Below, in pieces: positions 45,102 through 54,985 of a DNA stretch of 64,000 nt. The translations under genes were made by a program, and so were the position numbers. A model generated the notes under the pieces. It did no database searches, was not told where the DNA came from, and saw nothing but the letters and a program-made list of their open reading frames with translations. The number at the start of each line of letters is the position of its first letter. Within the stretch, counting starts at the first letter, position 1. Source of the stretch: Symsagittifera roscoffensis (taxonomy: Eukaryota > Xenacoelomorpha > Acoela > Convolutidae); assembly GCF_963678635.1 (NCBI RefSeq), contig NC_087064.1, forward strand, positions 69,306,123 to 69,370,122, written 5' to 3'.

Positions 45102-48100
45102 AATCACACTACTCTCTAGTTATTTAAACATCACTAAAGAAAATTTCACGAAAGACGACGTTTCACAACATACCAAACACGATTTACAAAAAATTTTGGC
45201 ATGGTTCATAATAGATTATTTCACACACAATATTGATTTAATTGCACAAGCAAGAAAAAATTTTAGACCCCAAAATTCGAACGATGATACCGCTATCACA
45301 GAACAATCAGATTATGTTTGGGACCCCGAATGGTCTCATCCCGCATTTATAAGCTTTCCACAATCAATCTCAAGTCAAGCAATAGGTACAATATCTTACA
45401 TAAGAGATTATGTAAGAGTAATACCATTAACAATTGATGCAACACCATTAAACTATAATACATTTTTACCCGATACACAAAATAATAGTTTAAACTCGAC
45501 AGTCATACACAACGAAAACCTCAATGGAACTAGGAATCTTACTCAACAAGATATCCAGACACCATCACACTTCATAAATGAAGAAATTGTACACACAACA
45601 ACTACACAACAAAGTATTTCACCAATACGCCCAAATTTAACAACACCAAGAAATACAAATCCTTCACAAACACAGGTAACCTTACAATCAACCGTTAAAC
45701 CTTCGGTTGCCCCTAAATATTCACATATGGATTACCAAACATACAGACCCATGACAATACCATCAAAAACACGCAAAACATTCACTAGAAACAACTTTGC
45801 AGACCATAATTATAATTATACACATCCATCAAAAACAAATTATCAACCACAAAGGAATTTTAATCAATATACAAAACCTCGAAACTGGGATAACCCAACG
45901 GCCCAATATAATTCCAAAAATTTTCAACCAAATCCTCCACAGGATCGCAGTGAAAATTACCCATTTTCTCAACAGAATAAAAATAAAAAACAAACATCTT
46001 ATCAAATGGATTATTTATCCTCAGATGATGATTTCTTACAACCAGATATATTTGCACCAAATACTCAAGAATATCGTAGACAAGGAATACAGAGAACACG
46101 TACAAATCATAGAAATTTTTCTCCACAATCAATAGATGCACAACATCAACAACCAATTCAACAACAAAATCCAATTAATACACAATCTTTTCAACCAATT
46201 CAACAACAAAATCCAATGACTGCACACTCGTATCAACCATCACAAATGCAAAATGAAATACCACTCCCATATTATCTCCAACAACATGAAATAACAAGAA
46301 ACCAACTTTCAAATTTTTCTCAAATGCCAAATGCAGCAGAATCACTACAAATGACAATGAATCCATACCTAATGGGTGGATCATCAATAACATCAAACAA
46401 ACCTTTAATGGTTTTCACAGGAACAGACCCTGAATACTCTGTAGAAGATTATTTAAATGCAGTAACAGCAAACCTGATTTTAAATATAGGACCTGAACCA
46501 ATTAATACGCCACTACATCAAAATTGGATACATCGACGCACAGCGTTGATACAAACAACCTTAGATGGCGCAGCCCAAAAATGGTTTTCAGTACTACCTC
46601 TAGAAATAAAATCAAACTGGAAAAGATTTACACAAGAATTTTCAAAAATGTTTGACTCCGAAAGAAACAAACAACAACAAAGAGTTTTATGTAATGAAAT
46701 TCGCAGATTACCAAACGAAACCATCAAGCAAATAGCAGTACGAATCGAAACACTAGTTCGAAAAGCATACTCACTAAATACACATGACTATAAAAACACA
46801 AAGATGACAGAAATCTTAATGATGACCTTAACACCACAATTAAGGAAAATAGCAATAAAAAAGAGAGCATCCCATCCTTCTTCAATTCGAGAACCCGATT
46901 TAGATTTTCGAAAACTAGTAGACAAATTAGAACAAGCAGAAATCACGATGAAACTAGAAGAAACGGAAAATCTGAAATTACAATACGTTAACAAAATTGA
47001 AACGACTCCCACTAATATTAATAATATACAGGAATCAGAAACAGACCTCGTTGAAAAAATCACTGAAATACTCAATATTTACGAAAAGAACCCGAACTTT
47101 AAAGGCAAACCATCTTTCAAAAAATGGTGTAATTATTGCCGACGATACGGACATAGTATTTCCGAATGTAGACAAAAACAGCAAGATAGTCAAAATAAAC
47201 CTCAAAAATACAAAGAACCAAATAAATCATTCTATCAATACATGAAAAAAGATCAAAATCTACCGAACAAAACAGTCCACAGCAACAACAGTTCAGGAAA
47301 ACCACTCCCGAACAATACAAATTATACAAGAAATCAATCCCCATATAACTCAAGTTATAGAGGAAGATCACCAGAACGAAGAAACACGAATAATTCATCA
47401 CAAAATCACTACAATAGACCAAATAGTCGAAATAACTACTCCAGATCAAATTCAAATACACAACGATTTGTTTCTAGATCTACTTCCCAATCAAGAAATA
47501 ACTACTATCCAAACAATCAATCACGAAATTCATCATACAATAGGAATAGAAACTACTCCTATAATCGAAATAGAAGTTATTCAAACAACCGAAACCAGAA
47601 TTACCCGAACAATCGATCAAGGAATAACTCATATAATAGATCGAACTATAACAGACCAAACAATAATTACCAAAACAGATCGCGAAATAATTCACAGAAT
47701 CGACACCCAAGTTATAATAATCGTTATAGAAATTATTCCCAATCACCACACCGGAATAATAATCACTATAATAACTCTAATAATCGTCATAGAAGTAGTA
47801 CACCTAAACATCAAAGACAAATCAATCAAGTACAATCTAACCCAGAAACAACATCAGACCCCCCAGGTATTGATGACACAGTAACTGATACATTACAACT
47901 CAATCAAATAAACTGTACATCATCAGATTCAGAAAGTGATACTGAAAACACTCTTGCTATCAATATGATAAAAGTCGAAAATGACTATGAATCTGTCATA
48001 TATGAACAACCCTTTCCATCACATATATATGAAAATCAATCAGAATTTCTTCAAAATTATTACACTACACCCATAAATTCCACACCAACAACGCAAGAAA

Positions 48101-51100
48101 CAAATGAGATTAACACTACAAATCAAACCAATAAAAATACCAAAACAAAATGCTTGAATACAAACCACATTTATCAAAATATACAAAAAGAACAACCCAA
48201 AGAAAAAATTTGGACAATACCATTTCTCTTAGAAAGCCCAAAAAATAAAGAATTTCAACCACCAGACCTTGAAATAGATTTTTTAATTGATTCAGGAGCA
48301 GAATCAAACATAATAAACATTCCCACATGGAATGAAATAAAAACTTTACATCCAAAGCTAACACCTCTTGAAACCTCCAGTAAACTAGCAACAGCACAAG
48401 GATCAACATTGATAAACTACGGAAAAATCCAATTATTTCTCCTCCCTACCAGAACAATGGAGCAAAGTAAAATTCTAAACAAGCCATTTAAACAAATATT
48501 CCATATCACTGATATTAAATATAATATCATTGGAATACCATTTATTTCGAAGTATATACCAACAATTAACATCCTAAACAGTAAAATATTAATCAAAGAT
48601 AAATATACAAAAACAAAAGAAACATCCCTAACATTTTTTCAAAGATTAAACAAACAACCACCATTCTTTTCAAAATTTTATCCAATATATAACCAACAAA
48701 GAAAACACCTGAAACCACTATCAGGAAACATATATAATTTTTCAATCAAACAAGTTCACCAATATGATAAAGAACAAAACAAACAAAAATTTTATATGTC
48801 AGATTTTGAATTCAAACCTATTCATAAATTTTTCAAAATCACAATCTCTTCAATAAAATATTTGAAAAATTCGAATTCAGATATTATTTCCTTACATGTT
48901 TATAACAACACACCTTACCAAGTAACATTACCTTTAGGACTTTTAGGATATTGTGAAACCAACGCTACAATATCACCAATACACGAAAAAGCCTATCGCG
49001 TAAATAATATACTCCAATTACTAGATATTTGCCAATCTACAATTCTTAATGAAGAATTATCTATAAATAATATAATAAGTAACGAAAACAGAAATACGGA
49101 TTATTTCACAAAAACTCCATATTTCAAACCTACATTCAACATCAGTAACTACACAGAGGACCAACAAAAATTTTTAACAATGTTTAATTTCCAACATTCA
49201 CAAATAACACAAGACGAATTCGAAAAGTTAGCCAAACAGCTAATTAAATATTCATCAGTTTATGCAACATCAAAATTCGATGTTGGCAAAATCAGTTCAT
49301 CACTACATCTCCCATTAAAACCAGACGCAGTTTTCAAAAAACAGAGAGCAAGTAAAGTACCAATTCACTTACATGATAAAGTAAACAGATTACTCGATAT
49401 TTTAGAACAATACAACATTATATCACCAGTTAATAAAGAAGAACAACCAAAAGGCAACACATTCATCAACCCCGTTATCATTCTAGCTAAAGGAGAATCA
49501 TTAAAAATCGTTCTCGATGCTAGATACCTCAATTCACTCATAGATGAATCAAAATGTAATTGGCCCATTGAACCAATACAAGTTATTTTAACAAAAATAA
49601 ACGGCAAATACTTTACAACCGCCGATATGAATAGTGCATACAATCAAATGCCACTAGATGAACAATCACGACGTTTAACACAATTTGTTATCGGAAACCA
49701 ACAATATGAATTCAACCGCTTATTCTATGGAATATCCATAGGACCAGCAGCATTTTCAGCTTTTATGAGCAAAATTTTTAGACCACTAATACTCAAGAAA
49801 AACGCAATCACCTATCTAGACGATGTTTTTATGCAATCACAAACAAAAGACGAAATGTTCAATGTTTTAGAAAAATACCACCAAATACTTCAGAACGAAA
49901 ATCTGAAGGCCGCCCCCGATAAATCACACTTCTTTTTGACAAGAGTTAAATTCTTAGGACATAACATAGAAAGAAAAACAATCACTCCACTGAAATCACG
50001 CATTGACGCTATTCAAAAACTTCAACCACCAACAAATAAAAAGAAAATCCAAGAATTCCTTGGAATGTTAAACTTTTTAAGTAAATATGTTTATAAAATG
50101 CAATTATATCTACGACCATTTTACAACATCCTTAGACAACAAAATAATTTTGAATGGAATACAGAACATCAAGCACGATTCGAAGAAATAAAGAAACTTT
50201 TAACTGAACAAATTTCAAACACAATTCCAGACCCTGATCAACCATTTTATGCAATGTGCGATGCTTCGAACTTTGGCATCGGCGCAGCACTATTACAATC
50301 ACATAATGGTACAAATAAAATGAACCTGATATCAGCAAATTCCCGATTATTCACTCAAGCAGAGCTACGACTCTCAACTCTAATGAGAGAATGTACAGCC
50401 ATAATATATACACTGACAGAATATGAATTTCTGATACTTGGATCAAAACATCCAACAGTTTTATTCACAGACCACAAACCAATCATTTTTCTTTTCACAC
50501 AGAAATCTAACCCAAACCACCGAGTTTACAGATTTCAACTAATTCTAATGAAATTTCCAAACTTACATATAGTTTGGACTGCAGGAAAAAATCTTGCATT
50601 ACCAGACACCTTAAGTCGAAATACACCACCTGAATTACTTACACGAAAAACAACAGTTGAAATACCCAAAAATATAAAATTCTACCTTGCAGAAAACGAA
50701 ACATCACCTCGATTGGAATGCAAATATGCAGTTAAAACTGATATTGAACAATCACAAATAAATAATTTACAACATTTCCCACTTTATCTAGATTGTCAAA
50801 ATAATCATTATGAAGTTGACTTACTTGGAACATCAACTTTCAAACCAATCCCATATTCTCAATGGATAAAAAATAACACCCAACAAAAACGAACAAAACA
50901 ACACCCACCTAAAAAAGACCATTTTCCACTAATTGAAAAAGAAGATTTAACTGATAAAATAAATTTATCAGGACCACAAACAAATGATTCAAAATACACA
51001 ATAAATCAAGTTTTTGACCTTCACGACCCACTTGATACAATACCCTTATCTAAATTCGAAATTGAAAACATTTTTCTCCCCCCAACAGATACGATTACAA

Positions 51101-52827
51101 TTTCAACACTGAAACAATATCAAAATCTTGACCCGATAATTAGACAACTGAAATCATGGCACAAATATAAAACTAAACCTATCAAAGCAGATTCAACCAT
51201 TCTAGGAAACAAAACACTCCTCCGATACTTTCGCAAATTTAATTACACAACAATTAATGAAACTACAGACCTTTTAGAATACAACTTAAACGAATCCATA
51301 GTCCCCTGTCTCCCTATAAGTATGATTCTTATAGCTTTTAATATTTCACATACACAAAATATTAAAGGACACTCTGGATCAGAAAAAACATATTCAAATT
51401 TTATACAAAATTTTTACTTCCCAAATGCACCAATTTGGATAAAAGTACTATGCAATGATTGTATAGTATGTCAACTGAATAAACCTTACCCAAATCAAAA
51501 ACAAATAGCACAAAAACAAGATTTTAAAGGACAAAGTTTGTACTTTAATCACCGTATCTCATTTGATACTAAAGGACCAATTTCACCCTCATCAGAAGGA
51601 AACTCCTACATTATGGTAATTGTTGACGCATTTACACATTATGTAGCACTTAACCCAGTACCACATTGTAACGCTTATTACGCTTACACAACACTCTATG
51701 AACACTGGATAGCAAAATTCGGACTACCAGAAATTTTAGTTACAGACAATGGTACAGAATTCATAAATAATGAAATAATAACACTATGTCATTTATACAA
51801 CATTAAACACAAACCACGTACATCTCATGCACCTTGGACAAACGGCTTAGTCGAAGGTATGAACCGTTCACTACAAGAATATCTTAGATGTATCATCAAC
51901 GGAAATGATACAAAATATACCGAATGGTCAGCAGATGTAAAATTATTTCCCTTAGCATATAATTCACAAATTACGACAACTTTAGGAATGTCACCATACG
52001 AAATGGTTTTTAACCAAAAGCCACGCAAACCAATAATGTTTACAGCAAATTCCCATAAAAACGCACAAGGTTATTGTCAACCAAATAAAGACTCAATTTG
52101 TTATAACCTCCCATTACATACGCACGATGAAGATCATTTTCATCACCCACAAATTCTTAAATTAGCCTCCGGTACACACACCGAATGGATTTTAAATAGA
52201 GATAAGAAACACAATGAAATTTACCAAAAAATAACGAAAAAGTTATTACAAAGACAAAACATAAATGAACAAATCAATTCACGCTTTACACCAGCTTCCG
52301 ATTTAAAAATTGGAACATTTGTTTTAATACCTAATTTTAATACTCAAAAAGGAATTTCTAAAAAATTACAACCCCTCCGAAAAGGACCCTACCAAATAAT
52401 TGCAAAACCCACTGATGTCACATATAAAATTATCGACTCAAACAAAAAAGAAATCGTTCAACATCGAAACAACCTATTACCTTATTACCCAAAAGAATAC
52501 GCACTCCGCGAATTAACTCAATTATATTCTTTCACAGGATTAAAAATCATTCAAAATGAACCACATCTGAAAAACACAAAACAAAATGATAACCCCACCG
52601 AAAATCAAAACACAAAACCAACCGCAACCAAAATCAATACACAAAACCATAAAGAATCTCCAAAACAAAGAAAAAATAGAAAAATGACCGAACAAATAAT
52701 ACCCCAAGAAGAAATAGACAAATCAGAACATAGAAAAACAACAAGACTCCGAAATCAACCACGTAAAAATTACAAAATGTTCATCCCCCAATCTAAAATA
52801 TTAAAGAAAGTAGAATTTAAAAAGTAA
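45058..52827 (+). CDS. element 2 Gag-Pol polyprotein, 2589 aa, apparently intact
   Basis: Single frame. About 1-430: Asn/Gln/Thr/Pro-rich, with QPIQQQNP repeats. About 440-640: Gag capsid-like (FTGTDPEYSVEDYLNAV, TTLDGAAQKWFSVLP, FTQEFSKMF). CCHC zinc knuckle CNYCRRYGHSISEC at 691-704. About 768-920: Asn/Arg/Tyr/Ser-rich repeats. Retropepsin LIDSGAESNII with Asp1078. RT: IVLDARYLN, TTADMNSAYNQMP (Asp1523), YLDD (1586-1589). RNase H: MCDASNFGIGAAL (Asp1735), RECTAI, TDHKP, LPDTLSR. Integrase: His/Cys zinc region, then Asp2170 (SFDTKG), Asp2230 (VTDNGTEF), Glu2266 (NGLVEGMNR), spacing D-59-D-35-E. A GPY/F-like KGPYQIIAKP follows. No stop separates gag from pol, so product ratio must be set otherwise. 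Ty3/gypsy by domain order. Confidence 0.95.
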   Translation: MSHRQKHLNLRVRHEITLLSSYLNITKENFTKDDVSQHTKHDLQKILAWFIIDYFTHNIDLIAQARKNFRPQNSNDDTAITEQSDYVWDPEWSHPAFISFPQSISSQAIGTISYIRDYVRVIPLTIDATPLNYNTFLPDTQNNSLNSTVIHNENLNGTRNLTQQDIQTPSHFINEEIVHTTTTQQSISPIRPNLTTPRNTNPSQTQVTLQSTVKPSVAPKYSHMDYQTYRPMTIPSKTRKTFTRNNFADHNYNYTHPSKTNYQPQRNFNQYTKPRNWDNPTAQYNSKNFQPNPPQDRSENYPFSQQNKNKKQTSYQMDYLSSDDDFLQPDIFAPNTQEYRRQGIQRTRTNHRNFSPQSIDAQHQQPIQQQNPINTQSFQPIQQQNPMTAHSYQPSQMQNEIPLPYYLQQHEITRNQLSNFSQMPNAAESLQMTMNPYLMGGSSITSNKPLMVFTGTDPEYSVEDYLNAVTANLILNIGPEPINTPLHQNWIHRRTALIQTTLDGAAQKWFSVLPLEIKSNWKRFTQEFSKMFDSERNKQQQRVLCNEIRRLPNETIKQIAVRIETLVRKAYSLNTHDYKNTKMTEILMMTLTPQLRKIAIKKRASHPSSIREPDLDFRKLVDKLEQAEITMKLEETENLKLQYVNKIETTPTNINNIQESETDLVEKITEILNIYEKNPNFKGKPSFKKWCNYCRRYGHSISECRQKQQDSQNKPQKYKEPNKSFYQYMKKDQNLPNKTVHSNNSSGKPLPNNTNYTRNQSPYNSSYRGRSPERRNTNNSSQNHYNRPNSRNNYSRSNSNTQRFVSRSTSQSRNNYYPNNQSRNSSYNRNRNYSYNRNRSYSNNRNQNYPNNRSRNNSYNRSNYNRPNNNYQNRSRNNSQNRHPSYNNRYRNYSQSPHRNNNHYNNSNNRHRSSTPKHQRQINQVQSNPETTSDPPGIDDTVTDTLQLNQINCTSSDSESDTENTLAINMIKVENDYESVIYEQPFPSHIYENQSEFLQNYYTTPINSTPTTQETNEINTTNQTNKNTKTKCLNTNHIYQNIQKEQPKEKIWTIPFLLESPKNKEFQPPDLEIDFLIDSGAESNIINIPTWNEIKTLHPKLTPLETSSKLATAQGSTLINYGKIQLFLLPTRTMEQSKILNKPFKQIFHITDIKYNIIGIPFISKYIPTINILNSKILIKDKYTKTKETSLTFFQRLNKQPPFFSKFYPIYNQQRKHLKPLSGNIYNFSIKQVHQYDKEQNKQKFYMSDFEFKPIHKFFKITISSIKYLKNSNSDIISLHVYNNTPYQVTLPLGLLGYCETNATISPIHEKAYRVNNILQLLDICQSTILNEELSINNIISNENRNTDYFTKTPYFKPTFNISNYTEDQQKFLTMFNFQHSQITQDEFEKLAKQLIKYSSVYATSKFDVGKISSSLHLPLKPDAVFKKQRASKVPIHLHDKVNRLLDILEQYNIISPVNKEEQPKGNTFINPVIILAKGESLKIVLDARYLNSLIDESKCNWPIEPIQVILTKINGKYFTTADMNSAYNQMPLDEQSRRLTQFVIGNQQYEFNRLFYGISIGPAAFSAFMSKIFRPLILKKNAITYLDDVFMQSQTKDEMFNVLEKYHQILQNENLKAAPDKSHFFLTRVKFLGHNIERKTITPLKSRIDAIQKLQPPTNKKKIQEFLGMLNFLSKYVYKMQLYLRPFYNILRQQNNFEWNTEHQARFEEIKKLLTEQISNTIPDPDQPFYAMCDASNFGIGAALLQSHNGTNKMNLISANSRLFTQAELRLSTLMRECTAIIYTLTEYEFLILGSKHPTVLFTDHKPIIFLFTQKSNPNHRVYRFQLILMKFPNLHIVWTAGKNLALPDTLSRNTPPELLTRKTTVEIPKNIKFYLAENETSPRLECKYAVKTDIEQSQINNLQHFPLYLDCQNNHYEVDLLGTSTFKPIPYSQWIKNNTQQKRTKQHPPKKDHFPLIEKEDLTDKINLSGPQTNDSKYTINQVFDLHDPLDTIPLSKFEIENIFLPPTDTITISTLKQYQNLDPIIRQLKSWHKYKTKPIKADSTILGNKTLLRYFRKFNYTTINETTDLLEYNLNESIVPCLPISMILIAFNISHTQNIKGHSGSEKTYSNFIQNFYFPNAPIWIKVLCNDCIVCQLNKPYPNQKQIAQKQDFKGQSLYFNHRISFDTKGPISPSSEGNSYIMVIVDAFTHYVALNPVPHCNAYYAYTTLYEHWIAKFGLPEILVTDNGTEFINNEIITLCHLYNIKHKPRTSHAPWTNGLVEGMNRSLQEYLRCIINGNDTKYTEWSADVKLFPLAYNSQITTTLGMSPYEMVFNQKPRKPIMFTANSHKNAQGYCQPNKDSICYNLPLHTHDEDHFHHPQILKLASGTHTEWILNRDKKHNEIYQKITKKLLQRQNINEQINSRFTPASDLKIGTFVLIPNFNTQKGISKKLQPLRKGPYQIIAKPTDVTYKIIDSNKKEIVQHRNNLLPYYPKEYALRELTQLYSFTGLKIIQNEPHLKNTKQNDNPTENQNTKPTATKINTQNHKESPKQRKNRKMTEQIIPQEEIDKSEHRKTTRLRNQPRKNYKMFIPQSKILKKVEFKK

Positions 52828-53427
52828 TTTTAAGATTTTATATTTCACGATCTTGAAACCTCCGTAACATTTTTCATTTCAATTTTTCAAAATAACATGC
52901 TCACAAGTACGCAATAATTCTAGTTCAAAATAGACCAATAGGATTCATCCAATCCGCCACTTTCTCTAACTCAAACTAAGATCAATTAGACGAATAATCT
53001 AGAACTCCAGGCACATCTCTAACTATAACTTTACAACCTCCAGGTCAAAAATAAGCAAACCACTCCAACTTGACAGTTAAAATAAATATCACCATAATAC
53101 CGTACCCCTCCCTTATCTAATAACCCAAAGATCAACAATATTTCCCCAACTCAGACCACGAATACCCCCAAAACAAATTTGATAACTTAGCCTAAAGTAA
53201 CAAAATGAAGATTTTAATTAGCCTAAAGTATAAAAATCTCACCATACCCCGGATCATTTGACAAACAAAAATAAAGAAAAAGACGACCTCCCAGTCACCA
53301 TGAAAATTGCCCCCAACAATTTTTTACAAAACTCAACCCACTTGTCAAAAAACTAATAAATAATTCGACCACACTAGAAAATCGCCTCAAACAGCAAAAA
53401 ATATTCGACCAAGAGATCATTTCTTAA
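52828..53427 (+). other. element 2 spacer after gag-pol
   Basis: 600 bases without a convincing frame. The 13-mer ttagcctaaagta occurs twice, 31 bases apart (53187-53199, 53218-53230). This is where a splice acceptor or internal promoter for the downstream genes would be expected. Confidence 0.5.
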
Positions 53428-53658
53428 ATGCTTTTCTCTCAAACAGTTGCTCAAATACTTATAAATTTTAAACATTTTTTTTCAATACTTGAAGCCTTTA
53501 TAATATTTCTTTTTGATATACTTGAATCTTTTCTAATAATCTTAATCATTTTTTGTAACATTTTTTTAATTTTCTACACTATACTCGAACTATTCCTCCA
53601 ACTTTCCAAAACCCTTGAATATATCCACAGGTACGATTTTAACAACTTGTCTAAATGA
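53428..53658 (+). CDS. element 2 small membrane protein A, 76 aa
   Basis: 76 codons, mostly hydrophobic. A long run from FFSILEAFIIFLFDILESFL through IILIIFCNIFLIFYTI could span the membrane twice. The end is polar (KTLEYIHRYDFNNLSK). Its stop TGA (53656-53658) overlaps the ATG of the next ORF (53655-53657) as ATGA. Function unknown; small viral channel-like proteins are one possibility, not shown. AT-rich DNA favours hydrophobic frames by chance, but the tidy overlap argues for a real gene. Confidence 0.5.
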   Translation: MLFSQTVAQILINFKHFFSILEAFIIFLFDILESFLIILIIFCNIFLIFYTILELFLQLSKTLEYIHRYDFNNLSK

Positions 53659-53843
53659 TACGAACAATTTTCAGTAGAACTGATATTTTTTTATTGTTTG
53701 TAATTTTCATAACATTTTTATCATCCCTCATTTTGACCATATGTAAATGTATAAAGAAAGCAATCATCACATTTGCCCTAGCAACAATTTTTCTAATTAT
53801 TTTTTTGGAAGAATATTATAATAAACATAAACCTTCCCACTAA
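53655..53843 (+). CDS. element 2 small membrane protein B, 62 aa
   Basis: 62 codons with two hydrophobic segments, IFLLFVIFITFLSSLILTI and AIITFALATIFLIIFL, separated by a Cys/Lys-containing turn (CKCIKK), and a charged tail. The start overlaps the stop of the preceding ORF as ATGA, a typical termination-reinitiation layout. It ends five bases before the Met-less frame opens. Confidence 0.5.
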   Translation: MIRTIFSRTDIFLLFVIFITFLSSLILTICKCIKKAIITFALATIFLIIFLEEYYNKHKPSH

Positions 53844-53848
53844 AGTAA

Positions 53849-54985
53849 CAATTCAAAAATCCATCAAAAATTGCTACCCAACAGTCACAGAATCAGTCTT
53901 CACCGACATCATCCCAAGATAATCCAACACCACCTTCAACTACTCAAAATCCTCAAACATCTACACGAATTTCTTTTCAAGACAATCCATACACTTTTGA
54001 AGAACGGCACGCTCGTTTATCTGAACCACTAGAACCAGTTCAACGACAAGCATCTCTAAGTGAACCAACATATAATCTTTACCCAACACTACCACAAGAA
54101 CTAAGTAGAATACGAAACCTTAGTCAAAACCAAAACACAACAGAAATAAATAGACAAATTATACATCCTCGACGAAATAGAAATTTTCAAACTCCCCGAG
54201 TTCATTTTGATATACCTCAATCCCCATCACAAACCACTCCAGAAAACACCACTGGTATCACACCAGAAACTCCTACACTTTTTTCACAACGTAGCACCTC
54301 AAGCTTACCATCAGATTACTTAGGTTCAACACCAACATCTGAACAAATACGTGAAAATCCTTTTAACCCCACAAACCAAACATCACGACTGCCATATTGG
54401 ACTACACATTCATTTACACAAGGTGAACCAAATTTAGTCAATGACCCCATAGATATTTCTACGGATACAACAACATCCTCATCACTACCAGAAACATTAT
54501 CACTAACATCAACACCATCAATAAGCCAATTTTCACCACTACCCTTTAACTTAAATTTTCCAAATAATCTCGACGCCAGATATCGAGAACAATCATCAAT
54601 AAATATTCCTTTAAGATTAGATTGGAATACATTCACAGCACCTCCACCATTATTTGGACAACATCAAGAAAGTAATCGCCTTCATAACTGGGCACTTAAT
54701 AGATTACAATATCGCCAAGATATTCACAACGATATCCGTGATCACAATATTCAAATACTCCAACAAAACAGTTTACAATTAAAGTTTGAAATCACAGTTA
54801 AATTAAACAATATTACACAACATCCCTACCCATTAAATCCACCTAACATAACAGCTCAATCACTACCACCACCGTTTATAACTACTGAAGTAATATATAA
54901 ATACGACAGATACACCAAAAACACAATTGGTTACATTACATTTTACAATCCATACTCAGGATTATCATACACATGTATATTCTAA
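53849..54985 (+). CDS. element 2 long open frame with no ATG, 378 codons
   Basis: Open from just after TAA 53846-53848 to TAA 54983-54985, with not one Met codon. It reads as protein: an N-terminal Gln/Ser/Thr/Pro-rich part (QQSQNQSSPTSSQDNP), then PYTFEERHARLSEPLEPVQR, a basic patch (IIHPRRNRNFQTPRVHFDI), a Ser/Thr-rich middle, and a more folded C-terminal 110 residues with IPLRLDWNTFTAPPPLFG, LQLKFEITVKLNNITQ and NTIGYITFYNPYSGLSYTC. It overlaps the Env-like start by 13 nt. Expression would need a spliced upstream start or a non-AUG start; AG acceptor-like sites (ccaacag, tcacag, aatcag) lie at 53877-53894. ATG-based annotation misses it. Product unknown. Confidence 0.6.
   Translation, partial: QFKNPSKIATQQSQNQSSPTSSQDNPTPPSTTQNPQTSTRISFQDNPYTFEERHARLSEPLEPVQRQASLSEPTYNLYPTLPQELSRIRNLSQNQNTTEINRQIIHPRRNRNFQTPRVHFDIPQSPSQTTPENTTGITPETPTLFSQRSTSSLPSDYLGSTPTSEQIRENPFNPTNQTSRLPYWTTHSFTQGEPNLVNDPIDISTDTTTSSSLPETLSLTSTPSISQFSPLPFNLNFPNNLDARYREQSSINIPLRLDWNTFTAPPPLFGQHQESNRLHNWALNRLQYRQDIHNDIRDHNIQILQQNSLQLKFEITVKLNNITQHPYPLNPPNITAQSLPPPFITTEVIYKYDRYTKNTIGYITFYNPYSGLSYTCIF

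Noticed and set aside
45797-48409. Ile-rich + ORFs (45797-46135, 47468-47884) and several - ORFs within gag-pol
   Set aside because: Shadows of the Asn-rich gag-pol frame.
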